DNA of 64,000 bases. Source: Mytilus galloprovincialis. Taxonomy: Eukaryota > Mollusca > Bivalvia > Mytilida > Mytilidae. Positions 22,250 through 34,228 of the stretch are shown here, piece by piece. Each line of letters begins with the position of its first letter. Positions within the stretch are counted from its first letter, which is position 1. The notes under the pieces were generated by a model. That model made no database searches, was not told the DNA's origin, and saw only the letters and a list, made by a program, of their open reading frames with translations. The position numbers were made by a program, and so were the translations under genes. The DNA is taken from NCBI RefSeq assembly GCF_965363235.1, contig NC_134840.1, positions 57,778,793 through 57,842,792 on the forward strand, read 5' to 3'.

Positions 22250-22810
22250 TTTGCACCTTCTGCAGGAATATGGCATGGTATTGGTTACAAAAATTCGATA
22301 TTTTTCATTTAAATGCAATATTTTATATTTAATTGGTATATTTCTTCATTTAAATGCAACATTTTTTTCATTTGAATGGGATATTTTTTCATTTAGATGC
22401 AATATTTTTTATTCAAATGGTATAATTTTTCATTTAGATGGTATATATTTTCATTTTAATGCAATATCTTTTATTCAAATGGTATAATTTTTCATTCAAA
22501 TGGTATAATTTTCATTCAAATGCAATATTTTTTATTCAATTGGTATAAAAAATCATTTGCATGCAATATCTTCTATTCAATTGGTATAACAGTTTTTTTT
22601 TTTTTATTGATATGCAATAATTGCATTATGGGAAATGCTTTGACCGTCTTAAGATCAAATTTGCAACAACGTTTGTGATAAGTCAATAATTGTTTGGATT
22701 TCTCCCCTTTCTTTCTAAACATGGTTGACTAAGAATAATAAAAAAACGCTTCAGAATATCGCCCCTTTAACGAAATCTTGCGTTCATGCGAGTCCAGCAC
22801 TGGCTATTTT
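22250..22810 (+). repeat. Low-complexity ATTCAAATGGTATAA array, left arm of an inverted pair
   Basis: From about 22300 to 22600 the sequence alternates words such as TTCATTTAAATGCAATATTT and TTTATTCAAATGGTATAATT, an imperfect repeat of roughly 20-27 bp. The flanks (GGTATTGGTTACAAAAATTCG on the left, TTGCATTATGGGAAATGCTTT on the right) recur in reverse at 25900-26640, so the arms are copies of one larger repeat. Confidence 0.8.
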
Positions 22811-23019
22811 ATTAAACTTTTGTGGTCCTAAGTAGTATTTCTATTGCAAAATTTGGATGGTCACAACGTTCGGGCCACTTTTCAAAAACTTCAATTGTAT
22901 ATAGATTTATATGCAAGTATACCTTTTTTTTTTTTTTTTTTTTTTTTTAAATATATTAGACTTTAAATGGTTTTACACTAGTCATTTTTTGGCGCACTTT
23001 ATATCTTTCTGACTTCTGT
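22811..23019. other. Unassigned spacer with T-run
   Basis: Contains a T-run at about 22925-22949. Confidence 0.5.
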
Positions 23020-23140
23020 TCGGTTTGAGCCATGGCTCCGTGTTTAAGACTGTACTTTGACCTATAATGGTTTACATTTACAAATTATGACTTGGATGAA
23101 GAGTTGTCTCACCGGCACTAATACCACATCTATATAAAAC
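23020..23140 (+). repeat. Family C, diverged 3' fragment
   Basis: Carries GAGTTGTCTCACCGGCACTA and ATACCACATCT, the family terminus. Confidence 0.55.
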
Positions 23141-23227
23141 GTAAACTAGGCGTTTCACAGACTGTTTTCTTTTTTTTTAAATCCTTTGCCGCGCGTTGTG
23201 TACTGTTTGATAACTCAATCTGGAAGA

Positions 23228-23705
23228 ACAAGATGTATAATGTATAAGTGGATGTATAAGTACCGGGCCACGTCCACTTGTATTTTTGTCCATCTGATGA
23301 GTTAAGCCTTTTTCAACTGATTTTTATAGTTCGTTCTTATGTTGTACTGTTATACCACTGTCCCAGGTTAGGGGAGGGTTGGGATCCCGCTAACATGTTT
23401 AACCCCGGCACATTATTTATGTATGTTCATGTCCCAAATCAGGAGCCTGTAATTCAGTGGTTGTCGTTTGTTTATGTGTTACATATTTGTTTTTCGTTCA
23501 ATTGTTTTTTTTTACATAAATAAGGCCGTTAGTTTTCTCGTTTGAATTGTTTTACATTATCTTATCGGGGCCTTTTATACTCACTATGCGGTACGGGCTT
23601 TGCTCATTGTTGAAGGCCGTACGGTGACCTTTAGTTGTTAATGTCTGTGTCATTTTGGTCTTTTGTGGATAGTTGTCTCATTGGCAATCATACCACATCT
23701 TCTTT
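23228..23705 (+). repeat. Family C repeat, well preserved copy
   Basis: Runs from about GTACCGGGCCACG through GTTGGGATCCCGCTAACATG and CGGTACGGGCTTTGCTCATT to GGCAATCATACCACATCTTC. It is the reverse complement of 10908-11360 at high identity. Confidence 0.85.
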
Positions 23706-23839
23706 TTTATAATTATTTCAGTTCTAGTTGTTATTAGCTTTGAGCAAATTTCCAGGATTTTGCAAATACTCTTATGTCGGTGCTTTGTGTCTATTGTTAG
23801 TTTGTTTTTGTGTGTCTTGTTCCGATCTTTTGAGTTAAA

Positions 23840-24195
23840 CTTATTGCAACTGATTGTACAGGTTGTTATTTTACTGTACTGTTACACCACTGTCCCAGAT
23901 TCGGGATGGATTGAGTGCTCACAAACAAGTTGTTGTTCTGTTACATCGCTGTCCCAGATTAGGGGGAAGATTTGGGATCCCGCTAACATGTTTAACCCCA
24001 CCACATTCTGTATGTATGTGCTTGTCCCAAGTCAGGAGCCTGTAATTCAGTGGTTGCCGTTGGTTGCTTTGTTATACATATTTGTGTTCGTTCATTTTTT
24101 TGTACATAAATTCGACCGTTATTTATCGATTGAATTGTTTTACATTTGTGATATCGGGGCTTTTATTGCTGACCGGCACTCATACCACATCTTCT
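23840..24195 (+). repeat. Family C repeat, next copy
   Basis: Follows the previous copy in the same direction, with GATCCCGCTAACATGTTTAA and CAGGAGCCTGTAATTCAG. A local duplication of the CTGTCCCAGATT block is visible at about 23890 and 23950. The 177-codon frame across it is T-rich repeat read-through. Confidence 0.75.
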
Positions 24196-24199
24196 TATA

Positions 24200-24605
24200 T
24201 CTATAGAAGGCCGTACGGTGATTAAAAGCTGTTGATTTCTGTGTCATTTGTTTTCTTGTGGAGAGTTGTCTCATTTGCAATCATACCACATCTTCGTGTC
24301 CATATCAACCCTGTCATATTCTGTATTTACCCGTCATAGGTCGGGAGCCTGTAGTTTTGTGGTTGTCGGTGGTTCATGTCGCGACTTTTATTTAATATTT
24401 TGTAAATTGTTTTGTTATGTATGAATAGTTTTTCCGTTTGAATTGTTTACATTATCATGTCGGGCCTTTTATTGACGACTTTACAGTATCATTTTTTTGT
24501 CATTGTTGAAGGCCTTACGATTGTCTATAATTGCTTACATCCACTTCATGTTTGAACTCCGGTGGATAGCTGCCTTATTTGCAATTAGATTCCATCTCTT
24601 CGTTT
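24200..24605 (+). repeat. Family C, two further diverged pieces
   Basis: A short 3' piece (to about 24297, ending ATACCACATCTTCG) is followed by an older partial copy with TCGGGAGCCTGTAGTT and a last degraded terminus near 24600. Confidence 0.6.
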
Positions 24606-25894
24606 TTATATTATATACCTGACTTCTAAACTCGTGTTTTCATGAACAAGCATGAACTGTTTGTCACTGGGTGTTGAAATTAGCAACATACAATCAATCA
24701 ATTTTAAACTTGTGTTAATTAAGAGCCACTTTCTATCTATTTATTTCTTCGTGTGGGGGACAGAAGGATTTCATATACGAAATCAATATGGTTGCCTGGT
24801 AAGAGCTGAAAAATAGGCATGATAAGGGATAGATTGAAATGAACAATAACGCCCTCTCTTCCCTTCCCCATCCTTCATTTGTGAATTTAAACTGACCACC
24901 AAGGAATAGTCCAATAGCGTTGAAAGTAGCGTTAAACACTAATCAATCAAAATCCCTTCCCTAGAATATCAAATAATTGTCGTCCCTCAACAGTTAGTGT
25001 CCGTGTAGTTCTTATATTTATCCAGCTTATCGTCCTAGTGTCAACCATAAAATCGTTTACAAAACAGCTCACATTCCAATATATCGGCATTCATAAATTT
25101 ATTAATTTCATTTAGACTAAACGACGCCAAGTTGTTATGTGCCTCTGCCGTCTTAATAATCTATCAAAAAAGAAGATAGGAAAGAGAGTCAGAAGATCTT
25201 CCAAATGCAAAAAAAAAAAAAACAAAAAAAAAACAAAACAAACATAGACTTCTTCTGGCTTACTTCCAAAGAACAAAAAACAAACGCCTTGCCCCTACCT
25301 TTTGTTCTAAAAAATGGCATTAAAAATATATAAACAAAAAATTAAATATGAAGTTCTTGCCTCATACAGTGAAGTCCTATGTCATAAGACTATTGTTGTA
25401 AAATGGGTTAGTAACTGGTTCCAATTTATCCTGAATTGTCTGTATTAAAGAACTAGTTCCGGATTACAACAGCTTCTGTCTCTACCCTGTCACGGGGTAT
25501 CTGGTTCTGCTGTTGTAATTAGGTGATTTTTTTCTCTTCATGTAGAAAAAAAAGAGGTGGCTTAGTTCAAATAATTATAACGTCCTGGAAGGCTTTTTAT
25601 TCTTGTTTCATGTTTGCCCCCCCCCCCCCTTGCAACGTCTCTAAGGATAAAGAAAAGTAAAAAATAATATACATGAAGCACAAAAGAGCGTCATGATAAC
25701 ATGCATCTGGACTAAGAGGAGGAGGGAGGGGGCTAGCTATGTATATATTTTTTTATTTCATGTGTAGACTGTAGGGGAGTTTCTTCAGAAAGGGTTTTTA
25801 TTTGAGATGTTTTTGCAATGCACGCAGGCATCTGTTTCTATCTGAACAAGTTTTTTGTCAAATTAATTATTATTACTTTTCACTCGCATTTTTT
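24606..25894. other. Unassigned region
   Basis: No gene or known repeat recognised. It has A-runs near 25210-25240 and a C-run at 25617-25629. Confidence 0.5.
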
Positions 25895-26640
25895 GCTCGA
25901 ACTGGCCATTATTGGCATTAATTGCCAGTGCACGAACTCGCACGAACGCCAAATTTAGTAATAGGGGCGATATTCTGACGCGTTCTTGGTAACTCAAGTT
26001 TAGAAAGAAACGGGAGAACATTCAAATAAATACCGACCAATCACAAACGATGTTGCAAATTTGACCTTGAGGCGTCAAAGAATTTCCCATGATGCAACTA
26101 TTGCATATAAATAAAACTATTATACCAATTGAATAAAAAATATTGCATTCAAATGACATTTTATACCAATTGAATAAAAAAATATTGCAGTTGATTGAAA
26201 AATTATACAATTTGAATGAACAATTATACCATTCGAATAAAAAATATTGCATTTAAATGAAAAAATATACCATTTAAATGAAAAAATTGTTCCATTTGAA
26301 TAAAAAGTTCTACAATTTGAATAAAAAATATTGCATTTAAATGAAAAAATATACCATTTAAATGAAAAAATTGTTCCATTTGAATAAAAAGTTATACAAT
26401 TTGAATAAAAAATATTGCATTTAAATGAAAAAATATTGCATTTCAATGAAGAAATATTGCATTTAAATGAAATATTGCATTTAAATGAAGAAATATTGCA
26501 TTTAAATGAAGAAATATACCAATTAAATGAAGAAATATTACAATTAAATATAAATTATTGCATTTAAATGAAAAATATCGAATTTTTGCAACCAATACCA
26601 TGTCATACAGAAATGACAAAAAAGGAATAGCAAAAAACAG
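25895..26640 (-). repeat. Low-complexity array, right arm of the inverted pair
   Basis: Reverse-complement counterpart of 22250-22810, with ATTGCATTTAAATGAAAAAA and CATTTGAATAAAAA repeated many times, flanked by CATGATGCAACTATTGCAT on the left and CGAATTTTTGCAACCAATAC on the right. The long minus frames here (up to 108 codons of N, I, F and S) come only from the repeat. Confidence 0.8.
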
Positions 26641-27970
26641 AAAAGTTGATAATTTTCTGATCTCAAACATTTTTTTAATTTAATTATCTAGGTCAAGCCA
26701 TACCTTAAAACTTTCGCCGGTGCATAGGATTTTCTGTACTCCATAGTAAAATTTGTGGTGTAAAACGGCCATTTTAGCCAAAAGGTTATGATGAACGTAA
26801 AATGTTTGGTCTATTTATTTTATTTAAGCCTGATATTTTTAGATACTCGTTTATTTATAGATATAACATGTTTATTATATGAGTTTACATTTTGTGTGTA
26901 CAATCGCAACATTGATTGTCTTAAATTAATTTGTGTACACTTTATATTCTTAGGACCTATAATACTAGTACATTTATAAAATCATTACATACGCAACAAC
27001 AGAAACGTAATTAACATTTACACACATTTAATAATCAATTAATTAATATAAATTCAATTCAAATTATTTAATTTGAAGACAATATGCCCAAAATAAAATC
27101 TACATCCAAATAGTTTATTTATTTAATTCTCTTTATTTTACCTCCTTCCTTTCATTTGATAGGAGTGTCTGCAGGAGGAAGACAAACTGATTATTTAAGT
27201 TATGTAAGATCTTAAATTTACGGTATACTAAGGAAGAATGTCCGTTAATGCTGAAATCCTACATTGTAAACCCAGGAGATTTTCAAGTCTATCGTGGAAG
27301 AGATAAAGGTCAACAAAAACCACTTGACTCCCCAAGTAAATGTTTTTTTTTATGAAGTCAATGACTTCGTCAAAATCAAATTCAGAGACTGGTGGCAAAT
27401 ATGAAACAGCAAAAGGATCCGGAAATTAGGTAAGAGTAGTTTGAACACCTGTTTGTTCTTTATACTCGTCTGTTTTTGCTATCCTGTGCTGTTTGTCAAT
27501 AACAGAATAAATACGTTTGTTGCTGTTCTGCGGTTTGCGTGTTATGACTTTTGAACACCGGTAAACTATTGTTGCCTTGATTCATACATTTTTTTCTTGA
27601 CCAAAAAATTGTTCAATATATGTATAAAAACAGAGTATTTTGTTGTTTCATCTTAATATTTTTTTTTCATCAAGAAATATATATTTTATATAAGTTACAT
27701 ACCCATTTTTGATGTTTTCAATTTGTTTGTAACTTTTAGACGTCAATGTGTCAATTTATTAAAAGAAAACCATAGTGGTACCAGGCTGTATACTGCTATA
27801 CAATTTATAGTTTCAATCTTTGAATGAATATTATCACATTATAAATAATTGTAGACTGCAAGCAGTAAAACGAAAAAAAACCCACTCTCTGTTATTTATA
27901 CACAGAGCATCTATAACATTACTTATGATCAAAATATTAATGTTTTATGAGAGGAGCTTGAAGTAATATG
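26641..27970. other. Unassigned AT-rich region
   Basis: A family-E-like word (ACCGGTAAACTATTGTTGCC) occurs at about 27558. Otherwise nothing is recognised. Confidence 0.5.
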
Positions 27971-27974
27971 TTCA

Positions 27975-28253
27975 ATGGAGAACAAAACAGTCAAATCTAC
28001 CTACACTGCTTGTTCCGGCCAAGCTGACCCAATGAAGATGAAGATTCAGAAGAAAAGAACTGCAGTTCAACCTCACCAGTCATCAGTGATTGATTCATCA
28101 AATGATGAGCTTCCCGATCCAGCCTTATCTCCAGTGAAGCATTGTACATCAACACAGAGGCCAATACAATCTACCTCATCCTCTTTAGTTGATGTAGAGG
28201 ATGAGAAGGATGTACGACTTCACTGGGCTAGGAAGGTTGCGAAAAAAATTTAG
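27975..28253 (+). CDS. Small hypothetical coding fragment, Ser/Lys-rich
   Basis: A 92-codon frame starts MENKTVKSTYTACSGQADPM and ends WARKVAKKI. It is hydrophilic, with a basic segment (KMKIQKKR), Ser-rich stretches and an acidic run (DVEDEKDV). Codon use looks more gene-like than the surrounding AT-rich DNA, and after the stop the frame continues briefly as charged residues (AEETLEIRRQRNQERENRQ), suggesting that the stop truncates a longer charged tail. I do not recognise the family. It could be an exon of a host or transposon gene. Confidence 0.35.
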   Translation: MENKTVKSTYTACSGQADPMKMKIQKKRTAVQPHQSSVIDSSNDELPDPALSPVKHCTSTQRPIQSTSSSLVDVEDEKDVRLHWARKVAKKI

Positions 28254-28767
28254 GCAGAAGAAACACTAGAAATAAGAAGACAAAGAAATCAGGAAAGGGA
28301 AAATCGACAAGAGAATTAATAAAAGAAAAAGAATAAATGAAAAATAAAGTATTGAAATATTTGGTAAAAAAACAAACAAAAAATCTTACAGGAGTCTTCG
28401 TCCTCTGAATCATCCTCATCAGAGGAGTCAGATTGAATTCTGTACATATAGTACTAATAAATGTTAGAAGTCAAAACGTTTTAAATGTTGTTTTTTTTTA
28501 ATATTAAGAATGAAAGTGACCAAATTGTCAACACCTTTTTCATCTTTTCCCCTCTCTTTCCCCCAATATTGATTTTTAATTCGATATTTGACTCTTCAAT
28601 CATTAAATATATCTGCATTATTATCTAATATTACGCGAGGAGTAATGATGATTTAGATATCAAGTGTTTGATATAAACGGGTATAAATTTATAAATACTA
28701 TCATGTATAATACATAAATAGTATCATGTAGTAAGAGTATATAAATAACCGCGAGAGACAATAGTTA
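28254..28767. other. Unassigned stretch
   Basis: AT-rich, no feature recognised beyond the tail of the preceding frame. Confidence 0.45.
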
Positions 28768-28965
28768 TCAAAGGTACCAGGAGTATAATTTAGTACGCCA
28801 GACGCCAGACTCATCAGTGACGCTCATATCAATATATTTATAAAGCCAAACAAGTACAAAGTTGAAAAGTATTGAGGATCCATAATTCCAATAAGTTGTG
28901 CCAAATACGATAAGGTAATCTATGCCTGGGATAAGAAAATCCTTACATATATTATAATGTATATT
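28768..28965 (+). repeat. Family B repeat copy
   Basis: Starts GTTATCAAAGGTACCAGGAG and proceeds through ACTCATCAGTGACGCTCATA to CTGGGATAAGAAAATCCTTA, matching 34229-34420. Confidence 0.85.
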
Positions 28966-30595
28966 AACCATTTAAACACCGTAGTTAATAAATTAAACAA
29001 GAACCTAAAGATACGATACATCTTTAAATGTATCCCATCTAGTAGAAATGTCAAAAATTAACTAAACATAATCATAATATCAATCAAGGGCACATAATTA
29101 CAATTAAATATACATACCCTAAAAAAGATAATGGCAGACAGTTTCACTGCAAAATATAATCCTCTAGTAGGAAAAACACATAGATCTACCTGTGAACAGT
29201 ACTGACATTATCAGAAACTTTTATATTTAAAATGTAAAACCCATTTTTCATAGCATACAAATTTCAACTATGCCTATCAATTAGTTCAATAAAACTATAT
29301 TTCAAATTCAAATGATTATTATGATTATCAAAAATTTCGAAATCATATTTCCATTTGCAAAACTTCAGATAAAATATAGAATGTTATTTACATGTACATA
29401 TCATATTTTTATTTTTGTATTTTATAAAACTCTTTTATATAAAACAGTCATATTCAAAATCATAATAAATATTTACAAAATACACAAACCTTAAATCTTC
29501 AAATATTCTTGTTCACAAAACTGAGACACAATTACACCTGTCGATCAGTTATTTGTGAATAGTAAAAACATACAATGTAGAGAACAGTTTTTACCTGTAC
29601 ACTAATTACTAGAATGAAGTAAATAATATTTTGAAATACCTTTAAATAATATTTGGACAAAATAATCAAACTGTATCATAAAAATGATTTGATAAAATAT
29701 ATAAATGCTAATATAAATATGATCTTTTCTCTTTTTTCAAATTTTATATAATTTCCAAATTTCACTTCATTTACAAAGAGGGATAACTCCAAAATTTCTA
29801 ACATGTTACAGACATTTAAATTACGGTGTTTCCAGATGTTCCCAACAACTAAATTAGAAGATTCGAAATACTATCACAATTTATGAATAATCCCTGTGTT
29901 TCGATTAAATATATTTATCTTGCAATTGGGTGTTCTACTATACAGATACAGCCCTACAGATATCGCTATGCTGTATCTGTATACTATAAATATATCGCTT
30001 TAAAGCTCCGCCCACTGCCTGACCGAGTATTGTAGGAACCTGCGTGATCTCAGAATGTGTATTTCAGTTGCATTCCAATGACGTATTAACGATTACTTCT
30101 ATACGTTTTGTTTGTTTTCAAACATTTCTTTAGAGCAATAAGAATCACACCAATTTTCTGATAACATACACACATGAACAACAGTCTTTTCTACGATGAC
30201 AACTATCGATTTCAAAATTTGAATGTGAATGATTGTGTAAAAACCATGTCAATTTCAGCATGCATGTTTAGTGAATTCGAGTCTGAAGCGTAGGACAACT
30301 CGTAATCTCTTGTTTCAAATTGGACAATATGTTGTTATTTGTTTTTACTGTTGAAATTAGTTGTTATGTTAAAATAGATAATGATTCAAATTGAGCGATG
30401 TATTATTGTCTGAGATTATTGTTGACTATTCAAGATTCTTTTTTTGCGAAGCCGTCTTCAGCTGAATGTGTGATTACTGTATCGTATTACTACACGGGCT
30501 TCAAGGGGTTTCAAATCGAAAATAAATGCAAACATGTGTATTTGTGTCTTTCAAAACACAAATAATTACAGAATTAATTGCAGGATAAAGACAAT
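28966..30595. other. AT-rich region, no genes recognised
   Basis: About 1.6 kb of very AT-rich sequence. An imperfect palindrome around CTGTATCTGTATACTATA lies at 29935-29990. A GC-richer piece at about 30000-30060 is unassigned. Confidence 0.5.
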
Positions 30596-30732
30596 AACTG
30601 TTTAGTGTCTTTAAATATCAGATGTATTTGTACTCGGCTCGAAAAAGCTGTAATAGCTCGCTAAAAGCTCGAATACACCTTGTTTCCTAGCCTCGTACAG
30701 ATACAGCTGATATTTAAAGACACTAAACAGTT
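30596..30732. repeat. Fold-back with a perfect 26-bp stem
   Basis: Bases 30596-30621 (AACTGTTTAGTGTCTTTAAA and on) and 30707-30732 are exact reverse complements. The 85-bp middle has further partial pairing around ATACAG. It directly precedes a Penelope-like fragment. Confidence 0.85.
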
Positions 30733-30733
30733 T

Positions 30734-30816
30734 TGCTTGCATTTCCTATCATGATTTTCTTGATAGAGGGTTACTGCTCACAAGGAAGCTATTAAACCAA
30801 GAGTTCCAAATGGTGA
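30734..30816 (+). mobile_element. Penelope-like copy P1, part before the LINE insertion
   Basis: Translation includes HFLS/CISYHDFLDRGL-type text of the reverse-transcriptase C-terminus, and the DNA is the reverse complement of 33943-34000 in copy P2. Old and broken. The remainder resumes at 31543. Confidence 0.75.
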
Positions 30817-31542
30817 TTGATTGATTGATTGATTGTTGGTTGCTTTACGCCGCATGAGCACAAAAAGGCTATATCGCGGCGAGAGCCAATTCGAATATTT
30901 TTACAATTTAAAGCATATTCTTAAAATTAGACAAAAAATCCTTCAATATACTAAAATTCTAGACTAAAGCAAATTGATTATTTACAAATAAAAATCAACA
31001 GTAAGACAACGTGATAAAAATTAAAAACGACTTAAATATAATAACATTTTTATATTCTATAATAAATTCCAATTTCTTTTAAAAATGCAACAATATTTGT
31101 AAATGGAACGTTATTAAATAAATCATACATATTATTGACATTGAAATGCTTCTTACGAATATCAGCAAAGTCAATACAATTAATTAAAACATGTTTAATA
31201 GTATACTTGCAGTTGCAAGGTATACATTGTGGTTCATCTTCATTTTTTAAAAGATACTCGTGTGTTATTCTAGTATGACCAATACGACATCTAGAAATAA
31301 CACACTGATCTTTTCTGCACATAAAATTATTAAAAGGTTTACCTAAATTAGGTTTAATTTCATGTAATTTATCATCATCTTTTTTACTCCATTCATTTTT
31401 CAATATATTAAAAACATATTCTCTAATATTAGATTTAAAATCAGTATATGGTATATCACAGTTAGATAAAGGGTCACCCAGGGCATTCTTTGCCTCAAGG
31501 TCTACAGCTGTGTTTCCAAGGATTCCAACATGACTCGGAACC
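30817..31542 (-). mobile_element. 5'-truncated LINE with RNase H tail, 11-bp target duplication
   Basis: A minus-strand retroelement end inserted into Penelope-like copy P1. The duplicated target CCAAATGGTGA stands at 30806-30816 and 31543-31553. Its 3' end (left) is a (CAAT)n tail preceded by GTAAAGCAACCAACAATCAA. Upstream on the minus strand is a ~220-bp 3'UTR and an intact frame down to the stop at 31050. The short length (726 bp) is typical 5' truncation. Confidence 0.9.
31050..31541 (-). pseudogene. LINE ORF2 C-terminus: RNase H end and zinc motif
   Basis: The frame reads VPSHVGILGNTAVDLEAKNA, the closing helix region of a LINE-type RNase H (family pattern H-x-G-I-x-G-N-x-x-A-D-x-x-A), then about 90 residues later RCRIGHTRITHEYLL and CIPCNCKYTIKHVLINC, the Cys-His motif found after RNase H in Jockey/CR1-like and related LINEs. 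It ends GIYYRI and has no internal stop. The longer open frame that reaches 31628 is chimeric: its first ~29 codons are antisense-side Penelope sequence outside the LINE. RT and endonuclease are missing by truncation. Confidence 0.85.
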
Positions 31543-31965
31543 CCAAATGGTGAAGTTGAAATCATCCCTTCGTAAATTTTACGGACGCCATCACGAGTTG
31601 GTTGACCGTTATGGAATAACCGTTTCACAAATGATATTGGATATGTTCCTTACGTCGTAAGTACAATCCCCTTCCCTTTCATGAATGTGACCTACCGAAT
31701 TAGACTATTTACCGGATTTGTTATCACATGAGCAACACGACGGGTGCCGCATGTGGAGCAGGATCTGCTTACCCTTCCGGAGCACCTGAGATCACCCCTT
31801 GTTTTTTGGTGGGGTTCGTGTTGTTTATTCTTTAGTTTTCTATGTTGTGTCGTGTGTGCTGTTGTTTGTTTGTCTTTTTCATTTCTACCCATGGCGTTGT
31901 CAGTTTGTTTTAGATTTATGAGTTTGACTGTCCCTTTGGTATCTTTCGTCCCTCTTTTATTGGCT
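31543..31965 (+). mobile_element. Penelope-like copy P1, part after the LINE insertion
   Basis: Continues the reverse-transcriptase C-terminus (LRKFYGRHHELVDRYGI in translation) and then the ~280-bp 3'UTR ending GTATCTTTCGTCCCTC. With the upstream part it forms one interrupted, broken copy. Confidence 0.85.
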
Positions 31966-33294
31966 ATATATGTAGGGTTTTAACTACCTTGACTAGCTAT
32001 ACAGCCCTTGCACGGTCGGTGATTTTTTTTTATTACAATTGAATACTTAAACATTTTTGACTAGCGTGTTTGTTACGTTATGATAGACTTTTTTTTTTTT
32101 TTATAAAAGTCAAAATGCATGTGTTGGACTGTCAAATTTTGCACTAAGAATCTTTAAACTTGTATATTGTCTTAAATTTTATTTTAGATCTAGAACGAAT
32201 GCAAGATCAACTTTTAATAGACGAAATGCTTTGTACTGTGTTTTTCGTTCGTACTAGTAAGATATTGACCAGCAAAAGGTTATTTGGACCAAGCCAACTA
32301 ACTATTATGAAATGTCAACTAACTTTATGACATAGGTAAAATGTAAAGTTTGCTTTATTTTGGAAACTTGAACTTTTATGCTAACTTCTATATTAAGTAC
32401 TTAAATGGGAGGGGTCCAACCATGTCCCCATTCAAATTTATTGATTGTTCTTAAACAAGGAGGGCGTCTTACCCCCGGAAAGCCAGTCTACATGGCAGTA
32501 ACTGGAAAATCGAGTGATATTAAAATAGAGAAAAAGAGAGAAAAAAGTGAGCGAAGAAAATTCTGATAACGAAAATGTTGAAACCGTCGCATTAGTGGAG
32601 TTTTCATGATTAGAGGACTATCGATGCGATGGGAATGAGACTTTTTTTGTAACATAATATGGAACACGTGTGACAAGGATTGCAATATTGTACATGAGTT
32701 TAATTTTGATGTTTCTAAGGCTGGTGTGTAGGAAGAAGACATGGTGGTAGATGACAGAAAAGATAAAATGGACAGGAACAATCAAAGTACATTTGATGAT
32801 CTCACGACTTCAAATGAACATAATGAAATTGTAAAAAATAACCCATAATATCATGTATGAAAACAAAACAAGTATGGTTCTATGCAGATTCAACTAAAAC
32901 TATAGTACATTAAAAAGAAAGTATTATAAAATATTAAGATTGTAATTAAAAAAAGATTTTTCAATTAAGTTGATTCCTTTTCTTGTATTGATGACACAAG
33001 AAGTGTTATCAGAGATCAATATAGACAAGCATCGCTGGTGAAGGTGCCTCAGGTACCCATCGACAAGATTAAACAATATAAAGTTAATGAACGTGTCTTA
33101 CTAAAATAACCGTCACAATTTATTCTCGCAATGAATAGAAACTTTCCTTTAATGACGTCAATAGCACAAAGCATCTTCATCATAATAGACGTCAAGCTAA
33201 GATAGAGAAAAGTAAAGAAATCAAGTAAGTACAATTAAGATGGTACTTTTTTTTTTATCATGTCTGTGTTGTTACCAACAAATACAAAGAATTT
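31966..33294. other. Unassigned region
   Basis: No recognised gene. The stretch 32460-32830 is less AT-rich and has several short frames without motifs. T-runs at about 32092 and 33249. Confidence 0.45.
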
Positions 33295-33503
33295 CTTAAC
33301 AGTGCCATCGGCCGTAAAACGTTTGTTAGTTGTAACTTGTTTGTCAACCGCTATGATTTTATGCTCACAAAGTCTATCAGAGGTCTTCCAGTGGGAATTG
33401 AAATAATCACTTGTTACACATTTTGATCCATAAAACTGAACCTTTCTTTTTACAAAGCTTTCAAAGAATTTGTTTTAAATGTTTTTTTAAACCCCCACTT
33501 ACA

Positions 33504-34228
33504 AAAGAGGGACGAAAGATACCAAAGGAACAGTCAAACTCATAAATCTAAAACAAACTGACAACGCCATGGCTGAAAATGAAAAAGACAAACAAACAAC
33601 AGCGCACACGACACAACATAAAAAACTAAAGAATAAACAACACGAACCCCGTCAAAAAACTAGAGGTGATCTCAGGTGCTCCGGAAGGGTTAGCAGATCC
33701 TGCTCCACATGTGGCACCCGTCGTGTTGCTTATGTGATATAAAATCCGGTAAATAGTCTAATTCGGTAGGTCACATTCATGAAAGGAAAGGGGATTGTAG
33801 TTATGACGTAAGGAACATATCCGATATCATTTGTGAAACGGTTATTCCATAACGGTCAACCAACTCGTGATGGCGTGCGTAAAATTTACGAAGGGATGAT
33901 TTCAACTTCACCATTTGGAACTCTTGGTTTAATAGCTTCCTTGTGAGCAGCAACCCTCTATCAAGAAAATCATGATAGGAAATGCAAGCACGGGAATATC
34001 GTATCAATTAGGAGATATATACCCCGTATGCAGGTGCTGCTGGAATGTTGCTACTTAGAAATGGAAATTTCACAATTGTAAAGCTTAAATCTCTTTTGTC
34101 GTAAAGTTTTGTTTTCAACCGACCCTCATTGTCAATTTCTAGATGTAAGTCAAGATTTGAGGCCGACTTAACTGTATCTGTAGTATCCTTTATCTCTAGC
34201 TCGATTGGATAGTTATCAAAGGTACCAG
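33504..34228 (-). mobile_element. Penelope-like copy P2, reverse-transcriptase C-terminus and 3'UTR
   Basis: Minus-strand translation gives YPIELEIKDTTDTVKSA, LDLHLEIDNEGRLKTKLYDK, NIPAAPAYGVYIS, then LIRYSRACISYHDFLDRGLL and SLRKFYARHHELVDRYG, followed by the family 3'UTR ending at the GAGGGACGAAAGATACC word at 33505. I recognise this as the RT thumb region of a large bivalve Penelope-like family (PLEs lack LTRs and a capsid). The copy is 5'-truncated and broken. It abuts family B exactly at 34228/34229. Confidence 0.8.

Noticed and set aside
22251-22487. 78-codon frame with repeated FSF/CNI/NGI text
   Set aside because: Pure product of the ATTCAAATGG/ATTTAAATGC repeat; the inverted arm gives similar frames.
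23673-24206. 177-codon hydrophobic frame, superficially a membrane protein
   Set aside because: It lies entirely in family-C repeat DNA; T-rich sequence read in this direction always yields F, L, V and S.
26120-26446. 108-codon Asn/Ile/Phe-rich frame
   Set aside because: Low-complexity repeat; no unique sequence.
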